A DNA stretch of 64,000 nt from Ectopseudomonas khazarica (GTDB lineage Bacteria > Pseudomonadota > Gammaproteobacteria > Pseudomonadales > Pseudomonadaceae): assembly GCF_004521985.1 (NCBI RefSeq), contig NZ_SBHZ01000002.1:248001-312000 (forward strand), in the 5' to 3' direction. Of this stretch, positions 57,720 to 64,000 are shown piece by piece. The number at the start of each line of letters is the position of its first letter. Position 1 is the stretch's first letter. The translations under genes were made by a program, and so were the position numbers. The notes under the pieces were generated by a model. That model did no database searches. It was not told the origin of the DNA and worked only from the letters and a program-made list of their open reading frames with translations.

Positions 57720-58199
57720 ATGAGCCTGGCCTCTGTACGCGCCTTCTTCGCCGCCAAGGCGCCCGACATTTCGATCATCGAGCTGCAGTCCAGTACCGCC
57801 ACCGTGGCGCTGGCCGCCGAAGCCCATGGTGTTTCGCCGGGACAGATCGCCAAGACCCTGGCCTTCCGCATCGCCGAACGCGACCTGCTGATCGTCGCCC
57901 GTGGCGATGCGCGTATCGACAACCGCAAGATGAAGGAGTGCTTCGGCGCCAAGGCCAAGATGCTCGATGCACAGACCGTGATCGAGCTGACCAGCCATCC
58001 GGTCGGCGGCGTCTGCCCGTTCGGCCTGGCCACGCCACTGAGCGTCTATTGCGACCGCTCGCTGCTGGCCTTCGATGAAGTGCTGCCGGCGGCCGGCGCT
58101 ACCCACAGCGCGGTGCGCATCGCGCCGCGGCGCATGGCCGAGCTGGTCGATGCCGAATGGGTCGATGTCTGCCAGGCGGTGGAAACCGAAGCCTGCTGA
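57720..58199 (+). CDS. YbaK/EbsC-family aminoacyl-tRNA deacylase
   Basis: 159 residues. Conserved YbaK-fold elements include EAHGVSPGQIAKTLAFRIAERDLLIVARGDARID, KMKECFGAKAKML (with catalytic lysine) and HPVGGVCPFGLATPL. These enzymes hydrolyse mischarged Pro-tRNA or related species. Subgroup identity (YbaK, ProX) is unclear. The start MSLASVRAF is preferred to a GTG 33 bases upstream. Confidence 0.88.
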   Translation: MSLASVRAFFAAKAPDISIIELQSSTATVALAAEAHGVSPGQIAKTLAFRIAERDLLIVARGDARIDNRKMKECFGAKAKMLDAQTVIELTSHPVGGVCPFGLATPLSVYCDRSLLAFDEVLPAAGATHSAVRIAPRRMAELVDAEWVDVCQAVETEAC

Positions 58200-58205
58200 A
58201 CGAAG

Positions 58206-58490
58206 CTAGAGGCCGCCGCTGACACCCAGGCTCACGCCCAGCGCAGCGGCCAGGGAGAACGGCAGCAGCAGGGTGTCGAGCAGCGCACTGCCCGGCAGAT
58301 CCAGCCCCGGATAACGTGGCGCCTCGGTTCCGAAGCGTTCCAGCGGGCAACAGCCTCCGTTCAGCGCGTACCAGTCCAGCCGCGTCCCCGCGTACACCAC
58401 CGGCGCGTCGGCCTTGGCCGCATCCAGCGTACGCAGCGTGGCGCAGCCTTGCATGGCGAGGATCAGCAGCGCCAGGGCGGCGAGGCGCAC
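58206..58490 (-). CDS. YceK/YidQ-family lipoprotein
   Basis: 94 residues from GTG 58490 (VRLAALALLILAMQGC). The signal peptide ends in a lipobox AMQGC. The mature part has the YceK pattern of VYAGTRLDWYALNGGCCPLERFG, then a hydrophobic C-terminal segment (DTLLLPFSLAAALGVSLG). Function unknown. It starts one base after the ubiX stop, in the same direction, so it is likely cotranscribed with ubiX. Confidence 0.72.
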   Translation of the reverse strand: MRLAALALLILAMQGCATLRTLDAAKADAPVVYAGTRLDWYALNGGCCPLERFGTEAPRYPGLDLPGSALLDTLLLPFSLAAALGVSLGVSGGL

Positions 58491-58491
58491 G

Positions 58492-59121
58492 TCAGTCGTC
58501 CGAGACCATGTGATGTTCGCCCCAGCGCGGCAGCATGTCCTGGGGAATGCCCAGGCAGTTGAGGATGCGCGCGACGACGAAGTCCACCAGATCATCCAGC
58601 GTCTGCGGCTGGTGATAGAAGCCCGGCGAGGCCGGCAGGATGGTCACCCCCAGGTTCGACAGCTTGAGCATGTTCTCCAGGTGGATGCTCGAATAGGGCG
58701 CCTCGCGCGGCACCAGGATCAACTGGCGGCGCTCCTTCAGCGCCACGTCGGCGGCGCGTTCGATCAGGTTGTTGCAGGCACCGCTGGCAATCGCCGACAG
58801 GGTCCCGGTGCTGCACGGCACCACCACCATGGCAGTCGGCGCCCCCGAACCGGATGCTGCCGGCGCCATCCAGTCCTCCTTGCCGTAGACCCGCACCTGC
58901 CCCGGCGCAGCACCGGTGTACTCGGTGAGAAACTGCGCCATGGCCTGCGGCTTGCTCGGCAGCGCGACGTCGGTTTCGGTCGCCATCACCAGCTGCGCCG
59001 CCTTGGAGATCAGGAAGTGCACTTCACGATCTTCCTGCACCAGGCAGTCGAGCAGGCGCAGGCCGTACTGCGCGCCCGAAGCGCCGGTCATGGCCAGAGT
59101 AATGCGTTCAGGACCGCTCAT
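58492..59121 (-). CDS. ubiX: Flavin prenyltransferase UbiX
   Basis: 209-residue enzyme that prenylates FMN to form the cofactor for UbiD decarboxylase in ubiquinone synthesis. N-terminal [21 protein letters not shown] is the flavoprotein signature. [33 protein letters not shown] and [23 protein letters not shown] are conserved UbiX blocks. The length is normal. It follows mpl after 79 bp, as in P. aeruginosa. Confidence 0.96.
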   Translation of the reverse strand: MSGPERITLAMTGASGAQYGLRLLDCLVQEDREVHFLISKAAQLVMATETDVALPSKPQAMAQFLTEYTGAAPGQVRVYGKEDWMAPAASGSGAPTAMVVVPCSTGTLSAIASGACNNLIERAADVALKERRQLILVPREAPYSSIHLENMLKLSNLGVTILPASPGFYHQPQTLDDLVDFVVARILNCLGIPQDMLPRWGEHHMVSDD

Positions 59122-59200
59122 GGATGCTCCACTGGGCGGGTGTGCCCCGCCGGTTCATCTGGGTGGCGGGCTGCCCCGCCCTGTCACCGGGTTATGCGTC

Positions 59201-60553
59201 TCAGGCCAGGGCCTGCGCCAGCTTGCCGTGCAGGCCGCCAAAACCGCCATTGCTCATGATCACCACCTGGGTGCCCGGTCGCGCCAGCGCCTTCACCCCA
59301 TCGATGATCGCCTCCAGCGAATCGCACACGCGGGTCGGGTTGCTCGCCCCGGCAACGGTGGCGGCCAGGTCCCAGCCGAGGTTCGCCGGCGCATACCAGA
59401 ACACCGCGTCCGCCTGCACGGCCGATTCGGCCAGGCCATCACGGTGCGCGCCGAGCTTCATGGAATTGGAACGAGGCTCGATCACCGCGATCACCTGCGT
59501 GTCGTTACCCACGCGCTTGCGCAGACCATCCAGGGTGGTGGCGATGGCCGTCGGGTGATGGGCGAAATCGTCGAAGACGGTGATGCCGTTCACCTCGGCG
59601 ACCTTTTCCATGCGCCGCTTGGCATTGACGAAACGGCCCAGCGCCTCGATGCCGAGGGCCGGCACCACGCCGACATGGCGCGCCGCAGCCAGGACGGCCA
59701 GGGCATTGGCGACGTTGTGCTGGCCGGTCAGGTTCCACTCCACGGTGCCTTCGACCTTGCCCGCGAAACTCACCTCGAAGCGCGAACCATCGGCAGCGAG
59801 CAGCCGCGCCTGCCACTGGCCGCCCTCCCCGGTGGTCTGCACGGGCGTCCAGCAGCCCATCTCGATGACCCGCGCCAGCGCCGTTTCACTGGCCGGATGG
59901 ATCACCAGCCCCTCACCCGGCACGGTACGCACCAGATGATGGAACTGCCGCTCGATGGCCGCCAGGTCCGGGAAGATATCCGCGTGGTCGAACTCCAGGT
60001 TGTTGAGGATCGCCGTACGCGGACGGTAGTGGACGAACTTGCTGCGCTTGTCGAAGAAGGCGCTGTCGTACTCGTCGGCCTCGACCACGAAGAACGGCGT
60101 CCCGCCCAGGCGCGCGGAGATGCCGAAGTTCTGCGGCACGCCACCGATCAGGAAGCCTGGGCTCATGCCGGCATGCTCCAGTACCCAGGCCAGCATGCTC
60201 GAACTGCTGGTCTTGCCGTGGGTGCCCGCCACCGCCAGCACCCAGCGCCCCTGCAGCACGTGGTCAGCCAGCCACTGCGGGCCGGAGACGTAAGGCAGGC
60301 CCTGGTTCAGCACGTACTCGACGGCGGGGTTACCCCGGCTCATGGCGTTGCCCACCACCACCAGATCGGGTGCCGGCTGCAGGTGCGCCGGATCGTAGCC
60401 CTGCAGCAACTCGATGCCCTGGGCTTCGAGCTGGGTGCTCATGGGCGGATAGACATTGGCGTCGGAGCCGGTGACGCGGTGGCCAAGCTCCTTGGCCAGG
60501 ACGGCCAGCGACCCCATGAAGGTGCCGCAGATGCCGAGAACGTGGATATGCAT
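59201..60553 (-). CDS. mpl: UDP-N-acetylmuramate:L-alanyl-gamma-D-glutamyl-meso-diaminopimelate ligase Mpl
   Basis: 450-residue Mur-type ligase that recycles the tripeptide from old peptidoglycan. The N-terminal nucleotide-binding motif HIHVLGICGTFMGS, ATP-binding AGTHGKTSSSSM, and DDFAHHPTAIATTLDGLRKR are typical of Mpl rather than MurC. The start MHIHV was used; a 4-residue upstream alternative exists. It links to the lytic transglycosylases in the window through wall recycling. Confidence 0.95.
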   Translation of the reverse strand: MHIHVLGICGTFMGSLAVLAKELGHRVTGSDANVYPPMSTQLEAQGIELLQGYDPAHLQPAPDLVVVGNAMSRGNPAVEYVLNQGLPYVSGPQWLADHVLQGRWVLAVAGTHGKTSSSSMLAWVLEHAGMSPGFLIGGVPQNFGISARLGGTPFFVVEADEYDSAFFDKRSKFVHYRPRTAILNNLEFDHADIFPDLAAIERQFHHLVRTVPGEGLVIHPASETALARVIEMGCWTPVQTTGEGGQWQARLLAADGSRFEVSFAGKVEGTVEWNLTGQHNVANALAVLAAARHVGVVPALGIEALGRFVNAKRRMEKVAEVNGITVFDDFAHHPTAIATTLDGLRKRVGNDTQVIAVIEPRSNSMKLGAHRDGLAESAVQADAVFWYAPANLGWDLAATVAGASNPTRVCDSLEAIIDGVKALARPGTQVVIMSNGGFGGLHGKLAQALA

Positions 60554-60750
60554 GGATGACCTCAAGAACGGGCCGCTTCAGCCCGGAAAGCTTGCCGCAG
60601 GTTAGCACAGCGCCCAGGCCAACCCCATGCCCGGCGCAGCAGCCGTTTGACCCGCGCGCGCGGAAAAGATCACGGCACCTCGCAGAATTCTGCGCACGGC
60701 ACGCAGGACAAACGGCGCTTGCCAACCGGCAAGCCTTGGCAGTAGGCTCA

Positions 60751-60765
60751 ACTGGTCTGACCGGT
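60751..60765 (+). promoter_or_regulatory. possible GntR-type operator upstream of the DctA-type gene
   Basis: ACTGGTC-T-GACCGGT is a near-perfect dyad. Its TGGT...ACC core is like operators of FadR-subfamily GntR regulators (LldR/PdhR-type TGGTnnnACCA). It sits about 78 bases before the symporter gene and near TAATAC and ACAATAAT strings that could be -10 elements. The FCD-type GntR regulator at 62219 is a candidate ligand-binding partner. No other gene is in the 289-bp gap (60554-60842). Confidence 0.5.
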
Positions 60766-60842
60766 AATACCACAATAATGAATAGCGCTCGCCAGCCATG
60801 CCGCCAGAGGCACCGCGAGCGCGCCGAACGGAGACCCCCGCC

Positions 60843-62171
60843 ATGCTACTCAAGCTCTGCTCCCGCTCGATATTTCTGCAAGTCATCATCGGCCTGATCC
60901 TCGGCATCCTCGCCGGCGTTGCGCTGCCGGAGCTGTCGGCGCAACTCAAGCCGCTCGGCGATGGCTTCATCAAACTGATCAAGATGCTCATCGCGCTGAT
61001 CGTCTTCTGCGTCGTGGTCAACGGCATTTCCGGTGCGGGCGACCTGAAGAAGGTCGGCCGTATCGGCCTGAAATCGGTGATCTACTTCGAGGTACTGACC
61101 ACGGTCGCCCTGGTCATCGGCCTGAGCGTCGCCTACGGCCTGGGTCTTGGCTCGGGCGCCAACATCGACCTGGCCAGCCTGTCCGGCAACGAGGCAGCGG
61201 CCCTCAGCTCGGGAACCCACCTGCACGGCCCGGTGGAGTTCATCCTCGGCCTGATTCCCACCTCGGTATTCAGTGCCTTCGCCGAAAACAACATCCTCCA
61301 GGTGCTGCTGTTCGCCGTGCTGTTCGGCAGCGCCCTGAACCTGGTGGGCGAGCAGGCGGCCGGGGTGTCGAAACTGATCGGCGAGGTCAGCCACGTGATC
61401 TTCCGCATCATGGGCATGATCGTGCGCCTGGCCCCCATCGGGGTGTTCGGCGCGGTGGCCTTCACCACCAGCCGCTACGGCCTGGAGTCCCTGAGCCACC
61501 TGGGCGCCCTGGTCGCCGTCTTCTACCTCACCTGCATCCTCTTCGTGGTGCTGGTGCTCGGTAGCGTCCTGCGTGTCTGCGGCCTGCCGCTGCTGCCGTT
61601 TCTGCGTTACTTCCGTGAAGAACTGGTGATCGTCTTCGGCACCGCCTCCTCCGATGCCGTGCTGCCTCAGGTGATGCGCAAGCTGGAACGCATGGGCATT
61701 CGCAGCTCCACCGTCGGCCTGGTGATCCCCACGGGCTACTCCTTCAACCTGGACGGTTTCTCGATCTATCTCACGCTGGCCGTGGTGTTCATCGCCCATG
61801 CCACGGGTACCGCGCTCTCGGCAGGTGATCTGCTGACCATTCTGCTGGTGTCGCTGGTCACCTCCAAGGGCGCCCATGGCATTCCCGGCTCGGCCCTGGT
61901 GATCCTCGCAGCCACCCTGACGGCCGTTCCCGCCATCCCCGCAGCCGGGCTGGTGCTGGTACTCTCGGTCGACTGGTTCATGGGCATCGGCCGGGCGTTG
62001 ACCAACCTCACCGGCAACTGCGTCGCGACCGTCGCCATCGCCCGCTGGGAGAACGACATGGACCTCACTCGGGCCCAGCACTGCATCGCCGAGCATGCAC
62101 AAGCGCGCAACGCCGAGCCCTCCGGCAGCCCACACACGCCACTGGCTCGCCCCGGCAAGACAGACGCCTGA
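60843..62171 (+). CDS. dctA: Dicarboxylate/amino acid:cation symporter, DctA-like
   Basis: 442 residues, about eight to nine membrane helices with re-entrant loops. Conserved DctA-family motifs: LKPLGDGFIKLIKMLIAL near the start, EELVIVFGTASSDAVLPQVM (serine-rich loop) and GLVIPTGYSFNLDGFSIYLTLA. It imports C4-dicarboxylates or related acids with cations. Variation from DctA (FVIALIV rather than IAPVIF) leaves room for a paralog with a different acid. A GntR-type operator lies upstream and two GntR regulators follow. Confidence 0.85.
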   Translation: MLLKLCSRSIFLQVIIGLILGILAGVALPELSAQLKPLGDGFIKLIKMLIALIVFCVVVNGISGAGDLKKVGRIGLKSVIYFEVLTTVALVIGLSVAYGLGLGSGANIDLASLSGNEAAALSSGTHLHGPVEFILGLIPTSVFSAFAENNILQVLLFAVLFGSALNLVGEQAAGVSKLIGEVSHVIFRIMGMIVRLAPIGVFGAVAFTTSRYGLESLSHLGALVAVFYLTCILFVVLVLGSVLRVCGLPLLPFLRYFREELVIVFGTASSDAVLPQVMRKLERMGIRSSTVGLVIPTGYSFNLDGFSIYLTLAVVFIAHATGTALSAGDLLTILLVSLVTSKGAHGIPGSALVILAATLTAVPAIPAAGLVLVLSVDWFMGIGRALTNLTGNCVATVAIARWENDMDLTRAQHCIAEHAQARNAEPSGSPHTPLARPGKTDA

Positions 62172-62218
62172 GAGATGACGGCGGCCCACAGAAGATTTCA
62201 ACCATAGGGGAAGGCTCA

Positions 62219-62917
62219 ATGTTCGCCTCATCCAAACGAGTCGATTCGATCGTGCAGAAGCTCCTTGAGCCCATAGAGCGCGGACAATGGGCCGTGGGCC
62301 AGATGCTGCCAGGACAACGAGAGCTGGCCGAGCAACTCCAGATCAGCCGCCCCAGCCTGCGTGAAGCCATCACCGTGCTGGAAACGCTGGGCGTCCTGCG
62401 TTCCCTGCCGGGCAAGGGCGTGCAGGTGCTGGACAGCTCGCCGCAGCAACGCGACGGCGCGGCCCGGCAAGCGATTCCGCGCTCGGCCACCCTGGAGAAC
62501 GTGCTGCAGCTGCGCTATGCCCTGGAGCCATTCATCGCCGGTCTGGTGGCGCAGTCGATCGACGACAGCGCGCTGAGCCAGCTGCGCCTGCTCGTTCTGG
62601 ACATGCGCGAAGCGGTGGAGGAACGCAATCCGCAGGCGCTGGGCACGGCCTACTCGGCCTTCCATCGCAAGCTGGTGGCAATCACCTCCAATCCGATCTT
62701 CCTCAGCGTGTCCCAGCAGACCGCTGGCGCACTGGAGCAAAGCGACGGCCCGACCCTGCGCGAGCCTGAACACGCCGAGCAGGTTCTCGAAGAGCACGAA
62801 ACCATCCTGCGCGCCATTCGCCGCCGTGACAGCGAACTGGCCAGCCGCGCCATGCGCCAGCACATCCTCAACGAAGGCAGCCGTCTCGACCTGCAGCTGC
62901 AACTGCCAGAAACCTGA
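62219..62917 (+). CDS. GntR/FadR-family (FCD) transcriptional regulator
   Basis: 232 residues. The N-terminal winged-helix (MLPGQRELAEQLQISRPSLREAITVLETLGVLRSLPGKGVQV) is the GntR pattern. The FCD effector-binding domain (about 85-225) has the conserved VLQLRYALEPFIAGLVA and HRKLVAITSNPIFLSV motifs. It follows the symporter by 47 bases with AGGGGAAGG as ribosome site, so it likely controls that gene through the dyad at 60751. The ligand is probably a carboxylate (inference). Confidence 0.92.
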   Translation: MFASSKRVDSIVQKLLEPIERGQWAVGQMLPGQRELAEQLQISRPSLREAITVLETLGVLRSLPGKGVQVLDSSPQQRDGAARQAIPRSATLENVLQLRYALEPFIAGLVAQSIDDSALSQLRLLVLDMREAVEERNPQALGTAYSAFHRKLVAITSNPIFLSVSQQTAGALEQSDGPTLREPEHAEQVLEEHETILRAIRRRDSELASRAMRQHILNEGSRLDLQLQLPET

Positions 62918-62948
62918 ACGCGGCTCGTGCCCTCGGAGATCCTCAGCG

Positions 62949-63704
62949 ATGCGAGTCATCACCCCCGGCCCAACGCCCGCGCAGCAGCAGCCTCCACAAG
63001 GCATGAGCAGACCGCCGGAACAGACGCTCTACGAGGCACTGCAGGGCGCCATACTGCAACGCCGCCTGGCACCGGCGGCAGCGCTGGACAAGGCGACGCT
63101 CGGCCAATTGTTCGGCCTGAGCAGCAACGCCGTGCAGCGAGCGCTGCAACGTCTGGCGCAGGATGGCGCCGTGGAACTGCCAGCCAACCAACCTGCACGG
63201 GTGACGCGCCCCTGCGCAAAACGCGCCGGCAAGTTGCTGCAGGCCCGCCTGTCACTCGAGATGCAGATCCTCAGGTTGCTCCCTGCCCGCCTGGAACAGG
63301 CTGAACTCGAAAGCCTCTGCGGGCAGGTACAACGCCAGCGTGACTGCCTGCAACGACGCGACCACGCGGGCCTGATCGAAGCCGTGAACGGCGTGCACCT
63401 TCAGCTGGCAACGCTGGCGGACAACCCCTGGCTCCGGGATTTTCTCGCCAGGCTCCTGCGCCAGACCGCCCTGCATGTCGCGCTCAGCCGCACCCAGCCC
63501 TACGATGCAAGTGCCTGCGATGAGCAGCAGCGACTGATCGAGCGGCTGGCCGAAGGTGACAACGCCGGTGCTGAAACCCTGATGGAGCATCACCTGCGCA
63601 ACCTGTTCGCCCGCCTGCGCTTCATCCCGCCGCCCACTACCGACCTGCACGCCGCCTTCGCCGGCAGGTTGGCAAGCAGGACCACGGCACGAATCCGACG
63701 CTAG
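62949..63704 (+). CDS. GntR-type regulator, divergent family member
   Basis: 251 residues. The HTH region (TLYEALQGAILQRRLAPAAALDKATLGQLFGLSSNAVQRALQRLAQDGAVELPANQPARVTR) is a degenerate GntR/MarR-like winged helix. The effector region (about 95-235) is FCD-like (LLQARLSLEMQILRLLPARL). It starts 31 bases after the previous regulator. A Pro/Gln-rich N-terminal extension (PGPTPAQQQPPQG) precedes the HTH; a start at MSRPPEQ (about 18 residues in) is also possible. Confidence 0.8.
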   Translation: MRVITPGPTPAQQQPPQGMSRPPEQTLYEALQGAILQRRLAPAAALDKATLGQLFGLSSNAVQRALQRLAQDGAVELPANQPARVTRPCAKRAGKLLQARLSLEMQILRLLPARLEQAELESLCGQVQRQRDCLQRRDHAGLIEAVNGVHLQLATLADNPWLRDFLARLLRQTALHVALSRTQPYDASACDEQQRLIERLAEGDNAGAETLMEHHLRNLFARLRFIPPPTTDLHAAFAGRLASRTTARIRR

Positions 63705-63839
63705 GTGCGCAGCCGAACAGAATCAAACGCTTGCTTGGATTGCGCTTTCAACTGGCTTTGAGGCAGCATCGTTCGGGCGACTGGCACAACAGCTGCATCG
63801 TCACGCCTGCCCCATCACAGACAGAAGCCGAGGCCCACC

Positions 63840-64000
63840 ATGCGCATCGTCCAAGCCACCCTGGAGCACCTGGACCTGTTGAACCCGCTGTTCGTCAAAT
63901 ACCGCGAGTTCTATAACGAACTGCCGTACCCGGAGTCCTCGCGCAAGTTTCTCGAAAAACGCCTGCGCCGCAAGGAGTCGGTGATCTACCTCGCCCTGGC
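63840..64000 (+). CDS. GNAT-family N-acetyltransferase (5' part, truncated by window end)
   Basis: The first 53 residues of a reading frame run off the right edge (161 bases present). The start MRIVQATLEHLDLLNPLFVKYREFY and the following PESSRKFLEKRLRRKESVIYLAL match the N-terminal strand-helix of GNAT acetyltransferases. The acetyl-CoA motif lies outside the window. A 135-bp gap separates it from the GntR regulator, with no gene seen. Confidence 0.75.
   Translation, partial: MRIVQATLEHLDLLNPLFVKYREFYNELPYPESSRKFLEKRLRRKESVIYLAL

Overview
The window is a 64-kb, GC-rich, densely packed chromosomal segment of a Pseudomonas (gammaproteobacteria). Gene content and order follow the thiD-hemL-miaB-lnt-leuS-holA-lipAB-dacA-rodA-pbpA-nadD-proA-ubiX-mpl region that I remember from P. 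aeruginosa (about PA3975 to PA4020). The species cannot be fixed by eye. A mendocina/oleovorans-type lineage is a guess only. No rRNA, tRNA, CRISPR array, insertion sequence or phage gene was seen. The only repeats are small palindromic REP-like units and hairpins.

Layout. 1-1.7 kb: an iron-type ABC ATPase (cut by the left edge) and an MFS exporter, with an AT-rich, Fur-like region in front of the ATPase. 1.8-5.8 kb: thiamine (thiD, thiE) and haem (hemL) synthesis, a membrane protein and a Sel1-like secreted protein. 5.9-12.7 kb: a DUF1820 protein, then miaB-phoH-ybeY-corC-lnt (tRNA modification, RNA metabolism, apolipoprotein acylation) and an ElyC/YdcF-type protein. 12.8-18.1 kb: a zinc-ribbon protein, leuS-lptE-holA, and an arfA ribosome-rescue gene with a hairpin inside its coding region. 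18.1-30.8 kb: a lytic transglycosylase and lipA, facing the minus-strand cell-shape block proA-nadD-rsfS-rlmH-mrdA-rodA-mltB-rlpA-dacA-ybeD-lipB, which links peptidoglycan elongation, septal remodelling, ribosome silencing, NAD synthesis and lipoylation.

31.1-41.3 kb: a less uniform set. It holds an alpha/beta hydrolase with a PilZ-like tail, a PPM-type methyltransferase, a DNA glycosylase, a DedA-PAP2 fusion, a Lon-N protein, an LrgAB pair, a MaoC hydratase, a MORN-repeat/caspase-like lipoprotein, a Rossmann protein and a methyltransferase.

41.3-58.2 kb: as far as I recall this block is absent between the equivalent P. aeruginosa genes, so it looks like lineage-specific insertion. Part one is a signalling cassette: CHASE2 histidine kinase, FecR-like periplasmic protein, diguanylate cyclase, aquaporin, a small exported protein and a divergent OmpR-type regulator. 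Part two is a FixJ-type two-component system divergent from an acyl-CoA catabolic module (ligase, NCS2-like permease, dehydrogenase, thiolase), followed by an MBL hydrolase and a YbaK deacylase. REP-like palindromes lie beside the kinase and ligase genes. 58.2-64 kb: a YceK-like lipoprotein, ubiX, mpl, a DctA-type symporter with a GntR-like operator upstream and two GntR-type regulators downstream, then the start of a GNAT acetyltransferase.
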